From: Bacillota bacterium
GTDB lineage: Bacteria > Bacillota > Clostridia > Lachnospirales > Lachnospiraceae
Reading direction: 5' to 3'
NCBI GenBank assembly: GCA_023450835.1
Contig: JAEXGM010000146.1
Span: forward strand, 3,516-67,515
DNA: 64,000 nt
This document shows, one piece after another, positions 54,708-64,000 of this stretch; the first letter of the stretch is position 1, and each line of letters opens with the position of its first letter. Below the pieces are notes generated by a model. It searched no databases, had not been told where the DNA came from, and saw only the letters and a list, made by a program, of their open reading frames with translations. The position numbers and the translations under genes are program-made.

Positions 54708-56546
54708 TTATACCTGATAATTTACCGCCTGTGACTTAAAGAGTTTATAATACATCCCTTCTTCCCTCTCCATCAATTTCTTATGACTGTCAAAATCCGC
54801 TATGAGGCCGCCATCCAATACCAATATCTTATCACAGAACACACTGCTGGACATACGGTGGGATATATAGATAGCTGTTTTATCTCCTACCAGCTGATTA
54901 AAATGTTCGTAGATTTCTGCCTCTGCCAAAGGATCTAACGCACTGGTGGGTTCATCCAGTATAATAAGAGAAGCTTCTTTATGCAGAGCCCTGGCTATAG
55001 CGACCTTCTGACTTTGTCCGCCGGACATCTCAATGCCATCGGGATCATATTGCTTTCCGAAGAGTGTATCCACCCCATTTTTTAGTTCCCCTATCTTTTC
55101 TTTTAATCCAACTTGTTCTAACAGCCTTTCCACCTTTTGTCTTTGCACCGAATTTTCTTCCTCAGGATTTTTCTCCTCCGGAATCTTATCTCCTGGAGTC
55201 TTTTCCCGGCTCTCCCCGCCCTTTATATTCTCAAGTATTGAAAAGGCAAAAAGTTTATAATCCTGGAAGACCGCCGCCAGACATTTCATATAGCTGCTGA
55301 ATTCATACTCATAAATATCTCTTCCATTAATATAGATGGTACCGGAGACAGGTCTATAGAGTCTGCACAATAGCTTTACTATGGTAGATTTTCCGGCTCC
55401 GTTTAGACCTACAATAGATATTTTCTCTCCCTTCTTAATCTCAAAGGAGATTCCCTTTAGCACATAATTCTCTGACTTTGGATAATGAAAAGTTACATTT
55501 TCAAAGCGCAGGCTCTCCACTTCGCCTTCAAAGGGAACTGAACCCTCTCTTTTGGCTTCATCGGGCAGGGACATGAACTCCATAAAGGGCTGAAGATAAC
55601 CTAACATCTGAAGGACTGTCATAATGTTTTTTCCCAAGTCTGTCGCAGAGGTAGTAAAGCTTATAGCTGCCGACACATACATGGTAAAGGAACCGATTCC
55701 TATCTTTCCTCCCAGTTTATCCGATATTACACGAATACCGACATACCCGTAGGCAATGGCTGCCTGCAAGTCATTGATAACTCCTACAAATCCCTGAAAT
55801 ACACCCTGTTTCTTTGTAAATCCCTTGAACCATTCATAAATCTGACGGCTGTAATCCAGGACTCTATCCGTTAACATTCGGTTCATATTGTAGACCCTGA
55901 TATCCTTCTGGTATTTTCCATCAAAAGCAAGGCCCACATAATAGCCGTATCTTCTGTTAATTGGAATCAGTTCTTTATATATCTCCAGCTGGTACCTTGA
56001 GAATAACTTTTGCGCTACAATAGATATGGATATAGTCAGTACTAATATTAATACGAACACCGGGCTTAGGGTGAACATAACCGCAAGTAAACTCACAATC
56101 GTTACGGTATTATTCAAAACCCTGGCAATACTGCCAATCAGATTCTCCAAGGCGCTCATTGTACGGCAGGCAAATACCGCCCGTTCTTTCAGGTCCAGAT
56201 AATAAGGGTCTTCCAGACAGGCAAATTCCACCTTCATAATCTTATCTGCCATAGCCTGATTCAGCTTTTCCTTCATATAAATGTTACGCACATCCATAAA
56301 TCGCTTCATAGTTTTATTGAAGAATAAAAATGCTGCATTGGCGAGGACAATGTATAATCCGTACCGAATCAGATTCCCTTTGTCTCTTCCCCCCACCAAT
56401 TCATCTACCAGATATTTCGGCAGAATGACATTGACTAGTATCTGTCCTGTTTCCATGATAGACTGGAATACCAGCAGGAAAAAGTAGGACGGTGATATCT
56501 GAAAGCTGATGCTGATAAACTTCTTAAGAGTCTTTCCATTACTCAC
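54708..56546 (-). CDS. ABC exporter half-transporter (second subunit)
   Basis: 612 residues from a GTG with AGGAGG 8 nt upstream, overlapping the end of the first subunit. Six membrane segments (about 20-330) precede an NBD with Walker A GLNGAGKSTIV, signature EMSGGQSQKVAIAR, Walker B LIILDEPTSALD and H-loop YISHRMSSS. A Pro/Glu/Lys-rich insert (about 490-515: EKTPGDKIPEEKNPEEENS) sits between the Q-loop and signature. It should pair with the next protein as a heterodimeric multidrug- or peptide-type exporter. Confidence 0.93.
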   Translation of the reverse strand: MSNGKTLKKFISISFQISPSYFFLLVFQSIMETGQILVNVILPKYLVDELVGGRDKGNLIRYGLYIVLANAAFLFFNKTMKRFMDVRNIYMKEKLNQAMADKIMKVEFACLEDPYYLDLKERAVFACRTMSALENLIGSIARVLNNTVTIVSLLAVMFTLSPVFVLILVLTISISIVAQKLFSRYQLEIYKELIPINRRYGYYVGLAFDGKYQKDIRVYNMNRMLTDRVLDYSRQIYEWFKGFTKKQGVFQGFVGVINDLQAAIAYGYVGIRVISDKLGGKIGIGSFTMYVSAAISFTTSATDLGKNIMTVLQMLGYLQPFMEFMSLPDEAKREGSVPFEGEVESLRFENVTFHYPKSENYVLKGISFEIKKGEKISIVGLNGAGKSTIVKLLCRLYRPVSGTIYINGRDIYEYEFSSYMKCLAAVFQDYKLFAFSILENIKGGESREKTPGDKIPEEKNPEEENSVQRQKVERLLEQVGLKEKIGELKNGVDTLFGKQYDPDGIEMSGGQSQKVAIARALHKEASLIILDEPTSALDPLAEAEIYEHFNQLVGDKTAIYISHRMSSSVFCDKILVLDGGLIADFDSHKKLMEREEGMYYKLFKSQAVNYQV

Positions 56547-58374
56547 TGACAGCCACCTCCTCATTGTAATACTTACCCTGTATCATAAACATGTTATAAT
56601 AAGCGCCCTTTGCCTCCATTAATTCCTCATGGCTGCCATATTCTCTAAGGCCGTCTCCGTCAAAGAAGGCTATCCGGTCACAGAATTTTGTACTGGCAAG
56701 TCTGTGGGAAATATAAACTGCTGTTTTACCCTCAACCAGGTCACTGAAGCTTTCATAGATTTCCGCTTCTGCCAAAGCATCCAGTGCGGCAGTCGGTTCA
56801 TCCATGACCACCATTCTGGCATCTTTATATAATGCCCTTGCAATAGCAAGCTTTTGGCTTTCTCCGCCGGAGAATTCCACCCCATCCTCTTCAATTACTT
56901 TAAGCATAGTCTGATTGATTCCTTTGGGAAGAGTATTCACTTTATTCTTCAGCCCAACCTTTTCCAGAGCATTTGCAACTTTTTCTTCATTCATGTCAAC
57001 GGAAGAACAGGCAACGTTCTCCTTCAGGGTGTATGCCAGCACATTGATTTCCTGGAATACCGCCGAGAACATAGCATAGAGTTCTTTCTTATTAAAGTCC
57101 TTAACAGGAATACCATTAATCCGAATTTCTCCTTCGGTTACATCGAATAAGCCCATCATAAGCTTTACCAGCGTACTTTTTCCTGCACCGTTTATTCCTA
57201 CCACGGCTAACTTTTCCCCTTTATGAACGGTGAAGTTTAGATTCTTAAAAATATATTTATCCGTGCCCGGATAGCGAAAACTTACATTATCAAATACAAT
57301 CTCAAGTGTTTCTCTTTCTTTTATGCTCTTAATTTTTTCCGATTTTTCTTTGTATTCTTTATCGCCCATGTCCGTATCAATGAATTTAAAATAATCATAT
57401 ACATACTGACCTTCATTTAAGATAAAGCTGAACTGGTCCGCTAATGTTGCCAGCATGACAGTCAGGGTAGTAACTGCGGTAATATACATAGAAAAGTCTG
57501 CAATAGACATCCCATTTACTGTCTTATAGACCAGAATGGCATAGGTAAGACCATTGCTGAGTAAGAATGACAGGACTTCAAGAAGCCCAAGAGTATATTC
57601 TCTGTTCTTAATGCTTCGTTGTACTTTTACATAGCCCTTTATTTCCTCGTTATAATTCTGATCTATTCTATCCTGAAAGCGGTAAAGCCTGATATCCTTC
57701 CCATATCCGAAATCATGGGTGGTGTTGTAATAATATCTCATTCTGCGCTCTGCGTGGGCTACGTCCTGCTTCCTTTTATAAAGGTATTTGGACGCACTTC
57801 TCTTTACCCATATTCCGGCCGTGACATTAACAAGAAGCCCCAGGAGAATCCAGATATTTAATCTGCCGATAAATGCTATCAGTCCTAATGCGGTAAGCGC
57901 TACCGGACCCGCATCAAATAATCTGGAATAAACTCCTTCTACACCGTTATCATTGGAATTGGTAGAATCCAGCGCTCTGCTGTTATCCTCTAAGAAATTG
58001 GCATCTTCCATGTATCTGTAATCAATACTTACCAGTTTATCAAAGGTCTTTCCAAGATATTGAAGCCTTACATAGCTTATTCTCGGATATGCCAGAGCTC
58101 TGATAAAGGTTCTTATAAAACCAAAGAACGCCATAAGAGCCAGAAAAACAAACGCAATTGTAAGTATATCTTTTATATCTCCTTTGGGATCTGTAATCGT
58201 ATTCAAGAGATATTTTGGCAACAGAACCGCAAGAAAGGGATAAAGCCCTCCGGTTATAGTAAATATTGCAAAGTAAAGATAGATTTTCTTATCTGCGGCA
58301 AAACAATAGACCAACATCTTTTTCAAAGTCTGCCAAACAGGATATTTTATATTTTCTTCCATACTGCCCACCAT
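56539..58374 (-). CDS. ABC exporter half-transporter (first subunit)
   Basis: 611 residues. Six membrane segments (about 30-325), then an NBD with Walker A GINGAGKSTLV, signature EFSGGESQKLAIAR, Walker B MVVMDEPTAALD and H-loop YISHRLAS. Both NBDs of the pair look catalytically complete, unlike many heterodimeric exporters where one site is degenerate. The start is either 58374 or the ATG 12 bp later. It follows the regulator gene by 11 bp. Confidence 0.93.
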   Translation of the reverse strand: MVGSMEENIKYPVWQTLKKMLVYCFAADKKIYLYFAIFTITGGLYPFLAVLLPKYLLNTITDPKGDIKDILTIAFVFLALMAFFGFIRTFIRALAYPRISYVRLQYLGKTFDKLVSIDYRYMEDANFLEDNSRALDSTNSNDNGVEGVYSRLFDAGPVALTALGLIAFIGRLNIWILLGLLVNVTAGIWVKRSASKYLYKRKQDVAHAERRMRYYYNTTHDFGYGKDIRLYRFQDRIDQNYNEEIKGYVKVQRSIKNREYTLGLLEVLSFLLSNGLTYAILVYKTVNGMSIADFSMYITAVTTLTVMLATLADQFSFILNEGQYVYDYFKFIDTDMGDKEYKEKSEKIKSIKERETLEIVFDNVSFRYPGTDKYIFKNLNFTVHKGEKLAVVGINGAGKSTLVKLMMGLFDVTEGEIRINGIPVKDFNKKELYAMFSAVFQEINVLAYTLKENVACSSVDMNEEKVANALEKVGLKNKVNTLPKGINQTMLKVIEEDGVEFSGGESQKLAIARALYKDARMVVMDEPTAALDALAEAEIYESFSDLVEGKTAVYISHRLASTKFCDRIAFFDGDGLREYGSHEELMEAKGAYYNMFMIQGKYYNEEVAVSE

Positions 58375-58385
58375 GCCTTTCTAAC

Positions 58386-59492
58386 TCACCTCATGTTAAA
58401 GATATCTGTTTCTCCAAGCAGTTTGACAGCATCACCCAAAGCTTTAATTTTAGAGGAATTGATTTCATAAAATACTTTCTTGGCATTGGTACTGTCAACT
58501 GTGATACTGACCAACCTTTCCTGCAAAAGAATATTCATATGATGAGATACAGTGGCCGGTGTCAATTCCAGTATTTCAGCCATTTCCTGTATATACATCT
58601 TCCTGCCGGAGAGCATATGGATAATCTTTATCCTTGTTGCATCTCCCAGTGCCTTCAGTGCTCCTGTCAGCCTTGCATCATTTCTGAAATAATCAGTTTC
58701 CAGTGCATCCGGCAGAAGCATATAGATTCCGGTATCCGCTATAATATCCCTGCTCTCTCCCATTACCCAATCAATGGAAAGCTGGTTATAGGGTACGATA
58801 CAAGGCTGTACGGTAATTCCATTCACATCCCCAAGCTTAATGACCTCAAGCCTGTCAAAATAATCCTCCATATTTCTCTTATCCCGTAATGATGTAACAG
58901 CTTTATCAAAATCTTCCTGGACAATGTTAAAGTATTCCTGCAATATCTTAATGCCTTTTTCTATGAATTCCTTCAGTCTTGGGATAACAGTATGCCGTTC
59001 TGTAAAGAGCATAATCAATCGGAATTTAACACTGTCTTCTTCCTCCAGCCCTTTTAAAAAGCTTACAATATCCGAAAGCCCCTCAAAGTGTCCTTCATTT
59101 TGATCTCTCTCACTAATGCTTTTTGCCCAGTTCTCAAAAACATCCAGCATTAACTTGTCGATTTCAGGCGCAGTATGTTCTTTGATAAGTTCTCTGCGGC
59201 TGGCAAGGGTAGCCAATATATGCCGTGCCCTATTATCTTCTTCAGCCGAACTGATTGTGAAATAGGGCTTAATATCCGGATATTCTTCAAGCAGAGGTAA
59301 AACTCGGGCAAGTACTTTCTCCTTGAACTCCTTAATATTAGTCAGAAATTCTTCTATTTCCTTCCGGCTCATTAGGAACTTTCTCGCTTTTATAGCTTCT
59401 TCCTCTCGCTTCCCATCCTTCTCCAAGATGCATTCAATCAATTCATATTCCCAATTCGGTTCTGTATAAACTTTATATTCACCTATTTCCAT
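58386..59492 (-). CDS. ArsR-type HTH regulator with a long N-terminal domain
   Basis: 368 residues. The first 260 have no motif I know and are mainly helical. Residues about 265-350 are a winged helix: KALGDATRIKIIHMLSGRKMYIQEMAEILELTPATVSHHMNILLQERLV, the ArsR family. The ATG at 59492 has GGAGG 6 nt upstream. As first gene before the exporter pair it is its probable regulator, with the N-terminal part sensing a ligand. Confidence 0.88.
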   Translation of the reverse strand: MEIGEYKVYTEPNWEYELIECILEKDGKREEEAIKARKFLMSRKEIEEFLTNIKEFKEKVLARVLPLLEEYPDIKPYFTISSAEEDNRARHILATLASRRELIKEHTAPEIDKLMLDVFENWAKSISERDQNEGHFEGLSDIVSFLKGLEEEDSVKFRLIMLFTERHTVIPRLKEFIEKGIKILQEYFNIVQEDFDKAVTSLRDKRNMEDYFDRLEVIKLGDVNGITVQPCIVPYNQLSIDWVMGESRDIIADTGIYMLLPDALETDYFRNDARLTGALKALGDATRIKIIHMLSGRKMYIQEMAEILELTPATVSHHMNILLQERLVSITVDSTNAKKVFYEINSSKIKALGDAVKLLGETDIFNMR

Positions 59493-59775
59493 AATCCACC
59501 TCCGGTTTCTTTGATTTAATATAACATTCATCTAATATAATTGTCAACATTATTTTATAAATATCTTTTATTTTATTTGATTATTATCTATTATAATTAT
59601 CCTAATTGTTGTTAAACAGCTTATTAATGCTGATTAGTACTGATTAATTCACGATTTCATTAATACAATATTTTCTGGTTATAATCATGCTTTTATATAT
59701 TTTTTATGTATTTTGTAACTTATATCCATTTAATATTTAATAATCGTCTAATATATATTTGAATGTATTTGCAAA

Positions 59776-59814
59776 AAAGCTGTCCCATATGATATTTTCA
59801 TATGGGACAGCTTT
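59776..59814 (-). terminator. Terminator of the BcrAB-like operon
   Basis: AAAGCTGTCCCATATGA pairs perfectly with its complement around a 5-nt loop; GCTTTTTTGC follows on the minus strand. The rest of the gap 59493-59841 is A/T-rich, with nothing else seen. Confidence 0.9.
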
Positions 59815-59841
59815 AAGGTGTTTTCATATACTTCTATTGGC

Positions 59842-61056
59842 TTATATCTGAATATCTCTTTTCTTAAATACAATAAGGGAAATCCCTAAAAATACGACTG
59901 CGGATAGAGCCGACATACCTGCCACGACCTGCCAGGTAAATAAAAAGGAGCCGGTCATTGAAACTATTCTTCCGGTTATAATGTTCTCAACATTGGAGTA
60001 GTGCAGAAATATAAAAGGGGATACCTTACGGTAAGTCGTTGACAGACTGTAAACAATATTACTTCCCAGGATGGCACAGATTAACACCGTCATGGTAACA
60101 ACACTGGATTTGGATATAGTGGATATCAACAGAATAAAGGTCACCATAACTATCAAAAATAATAATTGCAGAGCCAAGGCTTCAATTAAATACTGCCAAA
60201 GCAATATAAAATGCCCGCTGCCGGCTACCTCAGTGATAAAACGATGCCCACTCTGATAAGTATATTCATATTTTACTCCAACCAGATAGGGTCTGTTAAA
60301 GTTTCCAAATCCCTTTATAACGCCCACTCCCAGGAAAAATAATACCTGAGTTATCATAATTAATGCGGTAGAACTTAACACCATTACAACAAATTTGCTA
60401 AGGAGCACCTTAATTCTGGATACCGGCTGCACCAGAAGGAATTTCAGAGTCCCCGGGTTATATTCATTGGACACATTATCTCCGTTAAATAAAGTTAAAC
60501 CGATTGCCAGAAAGCTTGCCGCTATCATAGTAACATTTAAAATAAAATAATTAATACCGGTGTTATAGTTCTCAGCATCCAACGGAACATTATGTTTAAG
60601 GTAAAGCTTCAGCCTTTCAAGTTCCTGACCCTGAACTTTTTGAGAATCCGCATCACTTGCTTCTTTCACAATCTTTTCCTGTTCCTTTATCCTCTCCTCC
60701 AGTGCTTCCTTCCAGTTTTCCTTGCTGCTGCTCTCAAGAGAAGCCTTTGCCGTCTCCAGCTGCATTTTTAAGCTATCAATATAACTCTGCGTCTGTGCCT
60801 CATTTGCTTTTTTATCATCTTCTGAAAGAGTTGCATCTGACTGGATAGTCTTAAGATACTCTTCCTGACTGGATATTTCATTGGTAAGATTTTCAACCTG
60901 TGCTTTGGGGCTGTTATATTTTAAATAACTTTTTTCAGAGGATTCACTTACGATTACAAGCATAATACAAAGTAAGATGAACAGTCCCCATATTATGAAA
61001 GTCTTCTTCTTGGCAAAAAGCTTAATAAATTCATTTTTTATCAATCCCAAAAACAT
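59842..61056 (-). CDS. ABC-2 type transporter permease (BcrB-like)
   Basis: 404 residues: an N-terminal membrane segment (TFIIWGLFILLCIMLVIVS), an outside domain with a coiled coil (about 70-150, KASLESSSKENWKEALEERIKEQEK), then five membrane segments (175-400). It overlaps the ATPase stop by one base (TAATG). Such pairs export bacitracin, lantibiotics or similar; no resistance determinant or two-component system is adjacent, so the substrate is unknown. Confidence 0.87.
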   Translation of the reverse strand: MFLGLIKNEFIKLFAKKKTFIIWGLFILLCIMLVIVSESSEKSYLKYNSPKAQVENLTNEISSQEEYLKTIQSDATLSEDDKKANEAQTQSYIDSLKMQLETAKASLESSSKENWKEALEERIKEQEKIVKEASDADSQKVQGQELERLKLYLKHNVPLDAENYNTGINYFILNVTMIAASFLAIGLTLFNGDNVSNEYNPGTLKFLLVQPVSRIKVLLSKFVVMVLSSTALIMITQVLFFLGVGVIKGFGNFNRPYLVGVKYEYTYQSGHRFITEVAGSGHFILLWQYLIEALALQLLFLIVMVTFILLISTISKSSVVTMTVLICAILGSNIVYSLSTTYRKVSPFIFLHYSNVENIITGRIVSMTGSFLFTWQVVAGMSALSAVVFLGISLIVFKKRDIQI

Positions 61057-61961
61057 TACCGGATACCTCCTTTGATCAATTCCATATAACGCTCTTCCAG
61101 TTCCTTTAAATGTCTTGAGAAAGTCTGTGCTTCAATTCCTGCCATTACAATATCCCGCAGCACTTCGCCGGACTTCCGGTCTTTCAGTTCCAGTGTATAG
61201 CCGTTATCCGCTTCACGGATATTATTAATACCTTCAATATTTTTTAACTTTTCAAAGGTTTCTTCCGACTTCCCGGTCTCTAATACATAAATATAGGTCT
61301 CATGAACGGCTGTCATACTTTCTACGGAAGTGATAACACCGTTCTCAATAAAAGCGACCGTATCGCATAACTGCTGAATCTCACCAAGAATATGAGAGGA
61401 TACGAATACCGCCATTCCGTATTCTCTGGCAAGTCTCTTTAGTATATTTCTTAATTCGATAATTCCGTTTGGGTCAAGACCGTTGGTAGGCTCGTCCAGG
61501 ATTAGAAGTTTAGGGTCCGGTAAGAGCGCTGCCGCAAGCCCCAGCCTCTGCTTCATACCCAGGGAATACTTCTTCATTTTGTCATGAATGCGGCCTGTAA
61601 GACCTACAAGTTCCACTACTTCTTCAATTTTTTTCTTTGATATTCTTCTGATGCGTGCTATCTGGGCAAGATTCTCATAGCCTGACAGATAACTGTAGAG
61701 CTCCGGTGATTCAACTACTGCACCTACATATTCCAAGGCTTTTTCACGCCGTTCCTTAATATCACATCCCATGATGCTGATGCTTCCGGCATCCATCTTG
61801 ATTAAGTCCACCATCATCTTGATAGTGGTAGTCTTACCGGAACCGTTAGGCCCTAAGAATCCGAATATTTCTCCTTCTTTTACGGAAAAGGAAATCCCCT
61901 TGATAATCGGCCTTCTTCCGATGCTCTTATACAGATTTTCTACTTTTAATACGTTTTCCAA
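61056..61961 (-). CDS. ABC transporter ATP-binding protein (BcrA-like)
   Basis: 301 residues from a TTG with AGAGGT 5 nt upstream; an earlier in-frame start would extend into untranslated leader. Walker A GPNGSGKTTTI, signature YSLGMKQRLGLAAALL, Walker B LLILDEPTNGLD and H-loop VSSHILGEIQQL. The C-terminal domain (about 220-301) is the usual BcrA tail. It is the first gene of a two-gene transporter operon. Confidence 0.93.
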   Translation of the reverse strand: MENVLKVENLYKSIGRRPIIKGISFSVKEGEIFGFLGPNGSGKTTTIKMMVDLIKMDAGSISIMGCDIKERREKALEYVGAVVESPELYSYLSGYENLAQIARIRRISKKKIEEVVELVGLTGRIHDKMKKYSLGMKQRLGLAAALLPDPKLLILDEPTNGLDPNGIIELRNILKRLAREYGMAVFVSSHILGEIQQLCDTVAFIENGVITSVESMTAVHETYIYVLETGKSEETFEKLKNIEGINNIREADNGYTLELKDRKSGEVLRDIVMAGIEAQTFSRHLKELEERYMELIKGGIR

Positions 61962-62133
61962 AATTACCTCTTTCCTGAACTTAAAGATCAAAGACAATTT
62001 CAAGTATCAAATACAAATTGATATAACAATTTTTACCTTTTAATTCTACCCATTAATGGGAATTTATTCAAGCAAAAGAATCTTACAATTTCTTTAAGTA
62101 CTATAGATTAAGTAAGAGTTATTGGGAACGTAC

Positions 62134-62366
62134 GATGACCAGGTAGGTTGTATGGGAGCATTGTTAATCGAGAACCCTTATTCTACTAAAGCTGCCGAAA
62201 ACTTAACTGGCAGGTAAATCTGTGCCAAACTCGCTGTAACCTATTGGACATTGTTAGTTTTCTGCGCTCAAACAATGACACTGTTTTACCTAGTTAAGTT
62301 TCCGGCAGCTTAAGTGTCATAAGGAACCTCTCAAGACAAAGCTCCCATACAACCTACCTGGTCATC
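62134..62366. repeat. 233-bp nested inverted repeat with a perfect 26-bp outer stem
   Basis: The outer arms (62134-62159 and 62341-62366) begin GATGACCAGGTAGG and end CCTACCTGGTCATC, a perfect match over 26 bp. Inside, AAGCTGCCGAAAACTTAACT pairs with AGTTAAGTTTCCGGCAGCTT, and further in ACATTGTT pairs with AACAATG. A T-rich tail (TTTTTCTTTAAT) follows the right arm. No gene fits inside it. It could be a MITE-like element or a large folded RNA. Confidence 0.82.
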
Positions 62367-62573
62367 TGTTTTTCTTTAATATTTTAATTTATTAATTTAT
62401 TAATTTGTTAAAATGTCAGTATAGGGCAAATATATGAAACCAAATTATAGATAATACTGTTTCAAAAAATGCGATGTATTGCTTGAAAGTAAATTGTAAA
62501 AGTGATTTTTTGGCCTTCGTAAGGTTTTAATATCTGGTTTCATGGATTTGCGGCGGATGTCCGTAAGAAAACA

Positions 62574-62601
62574 CTTGCAAAATAGAGAATATACGATAAA
62601 A
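62574..62601 (+). promoter_or_regulatory. Likely promoter of the ABC-F gene
   Basis: TTGCAA, 16 bp, TAAAAT, about 145 bp before the ATG. The 380 bp between the inverted repeat and the start otherwise show no gene. Confidence 0.45.
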
Positions 62602-62744
62602 TAGAAATGAATGTGTTTTCACAATGTCCGAAATGCTACGAAATAATGTGCGGGATTGAACCGGCCTTTATTCCCCCCAAGGCAGTTAGAGAGCTATATT
62701 AGAAAGACCACATAAAAGACCTGATATTCAGAAAAGGAGTTAAA

Positions 62745-64000
62745 ATGATTCAAGCTAGTAATATTACCTTAAGGCTTGGTAAAAGAGCCTTATTCGAAGA
62801 TGTAAATATTAAATTTACAGAAGGAAACTGCTATGGTTTAATTGGCGCCAATGGTGCCGGTAAATCCACTTTCCTAAAAATTCTCTCCGGTCAGTTAGAG
62901 CCTACCAAAGGTGATGTAATTATAACACCCGGACAGAGACTTTCCTTCTTACAGCAGGACCACTTTAAATATGATCAGTATGAAGTATTAAATACTGTTA
63001 TTATGGGTAACCAGAGGCTTTATGACATCATGAAAGAAAAGGATGCCATCTATGCCAAAGAAGACTTTACAGAAGAAGACGGAATCAAAGCCAGTGAATT
63101 AGAGGGCGAATTCGCAACTCTTAACGGCTGGGAAGCAGAATCTGATGCTGCTACTCTTCTGAACGGACTTGGTATCGAGACCGACCTGCACTATAAATTG
63201 ATGGGTGAGTTAAATGGTAACCAAAAGGTGAAGGTGCTTCTTGCCCAGGCCCTTTTTGGAAATCCCGATATTCTTCTGCTAGATGAGCCTACCAACCACC
63301 TTGACATGGAAGCGATCAGATGGCTGGAAGAATTCCTGATTAATTTTGATAATACCGTTATCGTAGTATCCCATGACCGTTACTTCTTAAATAAAGTATG
63401 CACCCATACCGCCGATATCGACTATGCCAAGATTCAGCTTTATGCCGGTAACTATGATTTCTGGTATGAATCCAGCCAGTTGATGGTAAAGCAGATGAAG
63501 GAAGCTAACAAGAAGAAGGAAGAAAAAATCAAGGAATTGCAGGAATTTATCCAGCGTTTCAGTGCGAATGCTTCCAAATCCAAGCAGGCTACTTCCCGTA
63601 AAAAGGCTCTGGAGAAAATCGAACTGGATGATATCCGTCCTTCCAGCAGAAAATATCCTTATATCGACTTCAGACCATTCCGCGAAATCGGCAATGAGGT
63701 ATTGACCGTTACCAATCTCTCCAAGACCGTAGACGGTGTTAAAATACTTGACAATATATCCTTTACCATTAACCATGATGATAAAGCAGCCTTTGCAGGA
63801 CCTAATACGATTGCGACAACCTTACTGTTCCGTATTCTGGCCGGTGAAGTTGAACCTGATGAAGGCAGTTATAAATGGGGAATTACCACCAGCCAATCCT
63901 ATTTCCCGAAGGACAATACATCATATTTTGCTTCCGAAGATATTATTGTTGACTGGCTGATGCCCTTCTCTCCCGAGAAAGAAGCTACTTATGTCAGAGG
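62745..64000 (+). CDS. ykpA: ABC-F family ATPase (YkpA/YbiT type), 3' end outside window
   Basis: 418 codons seen; the family has about 530. The first NBD has Walker A GANGAGKSTF, signature ELNGNQKVKVLLAQ and Walker B ILLLDEPTNHLD, then the interdomain linker (KQMKEANKKKEEKIKELQEF). The second NBD reads GPNTIATTLLFRIL where family members usually read G-x-N-x-I-A-K-T-T-L-F, so its Walker A lysine is Thr. GVTTSQSYFPKDN-like text (here ITTSQSYFPKDN) is typical of YkpA. AAAAGGAG lies 7 nt before the ATG. It acts on ribosomes; the symbol follows the closest family. Confidence 0.9.
   Translation, partial: MIQASNITLRLGKRALFEDVNIKFTEGNCYGLIGANGAGKSTFLKILSGQLEPTKGDVIITPGQRLSFLQQDHFKYDQYEVLNTVIMGNQRLYDIMKEKDAIYAKEDFTEEDGIKASELEGEFATLNGWEAESDAATLLNGLGIETDLHYKLMGELNGNQKVKVLLAQALFGNPDILLLDEPTNHLDMEAIRWLEEFLINFDNTVIVVSHDRYFLNKVCTHTADIDYAKIQLYAGNYDFWYESSQLMVKQMKEANKKKEEKIKELQEFIQRFSANASKSKQATSRKKALEKIELDDIRPSSRKYPYIDFRPFREIGNEVLTVTNLSKTVDGVKILDNISFTINHDDKAAFAGPNTIATTLLFRILAGEVEPDEGSYKWGITTSQSYFPKDNTSYFASEDIIVDWLMPFSPEKEATYVR

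Overview
The window looks like the chromosome of a low-GC, Gram-positive, anaerobic, spore-forming Clostridia member. Gene content suggests Lachnospiraceae (Clostridium cluster XIVa). The signs are strong AGGAGG-type ribosome-binding sites, a CIRCE operator on htpG, B. subtilis-type LexA boxes, an FMN riboswitch on ribD-ribE-ribBA-ribH, a LysM/GH18 protein of the spore-hydrolase type, paired DegV proteins and a holin-like type I toxin. The family placement is inference from gene content.

Layout. 1-13.9 kb: leuB (cut by the window edge) diverging from a LysR regulator, then mutY, ilvC, ilvN, two glycosyltransferases, an HtrA protease, pheA, folC and an RlmI-like rRNA methyltransferase, nearly all on the minus strand. 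14-18.4 kb: a HAD-GNAT fusion, an Asn/Gly/Thr-repeat lipoprotein, and a two-gene radical-SAM/DUF4130 DNA-repair operon behind LexA-like boxes. 18.4-23.8 kb: a three-gene ABC-2 transporter diverging from a histidine kinase/response regulator pair. 24.2-32.3 kb: an oligopeptide ABC operon (oppA-oppB-oppC-oppD-oppF plus a small membrane protein) in which OppC carries a seven-repeat RCC1-like propeller, OppF carries a helical insert, and the oppA leader holds an intrinsic terminator. 32.6-34.4 kb: a small membrane protein, a candidate leader or small RNA, a gene remnant, a type I toxin-antitoxin locus and two tRNAs (Thr, Pro). 34.5-37 kb: the LysM/GH18 protein and DegV.

37.4-41.5 kb is the most striking region. 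A NitT/TauT-type ABC ATPase gene is split by a 2,517-bp element carrying a large serine recombinase, a Gly/Pro/Trp-repeat ORF and a small reverse-strand ORF. The element ends are 25-bp inverted arms (22/25 matching) placed symmetrically around a GA dinucleotide. Joining the host flanks at GA restores an exact 258-codon ATPase that overlaps the downstream permease. This is the architecture of an excisable intervening element, like skin-type elements.

41.5-45.3 kb: a consensus promoter, the FMN riboswitch with its terminator, and the riboflavin operon. 45.5-48 kb: a TetR regulator with two alpha/beta hydrolases. 48.2-54.5 kb: a second DegV, htpG, small proteins, and a GH13-type protein lacking its nucleophile. 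54.7-62 kb: a heterodimeric ABC exporter with an ArsR-type regulator, and a BcrAB-like ABC pair. 62.7 kb to the end: a partial ABC-F gene (ykpA/ybiT type).

Intergenic regions hold several families of hairpin repeats. One is a modular family found in at least six places, with stems that vary but stay self-complementary. One is a 75-bp tandem array. One is a two-copy family with an invariant CTTGGAACCA loop and covarying stems. One is a 233-bp nested inverted repeat with a perfect 26-bp outer stem. Identities rest on motif recognition by eye; no search was run.
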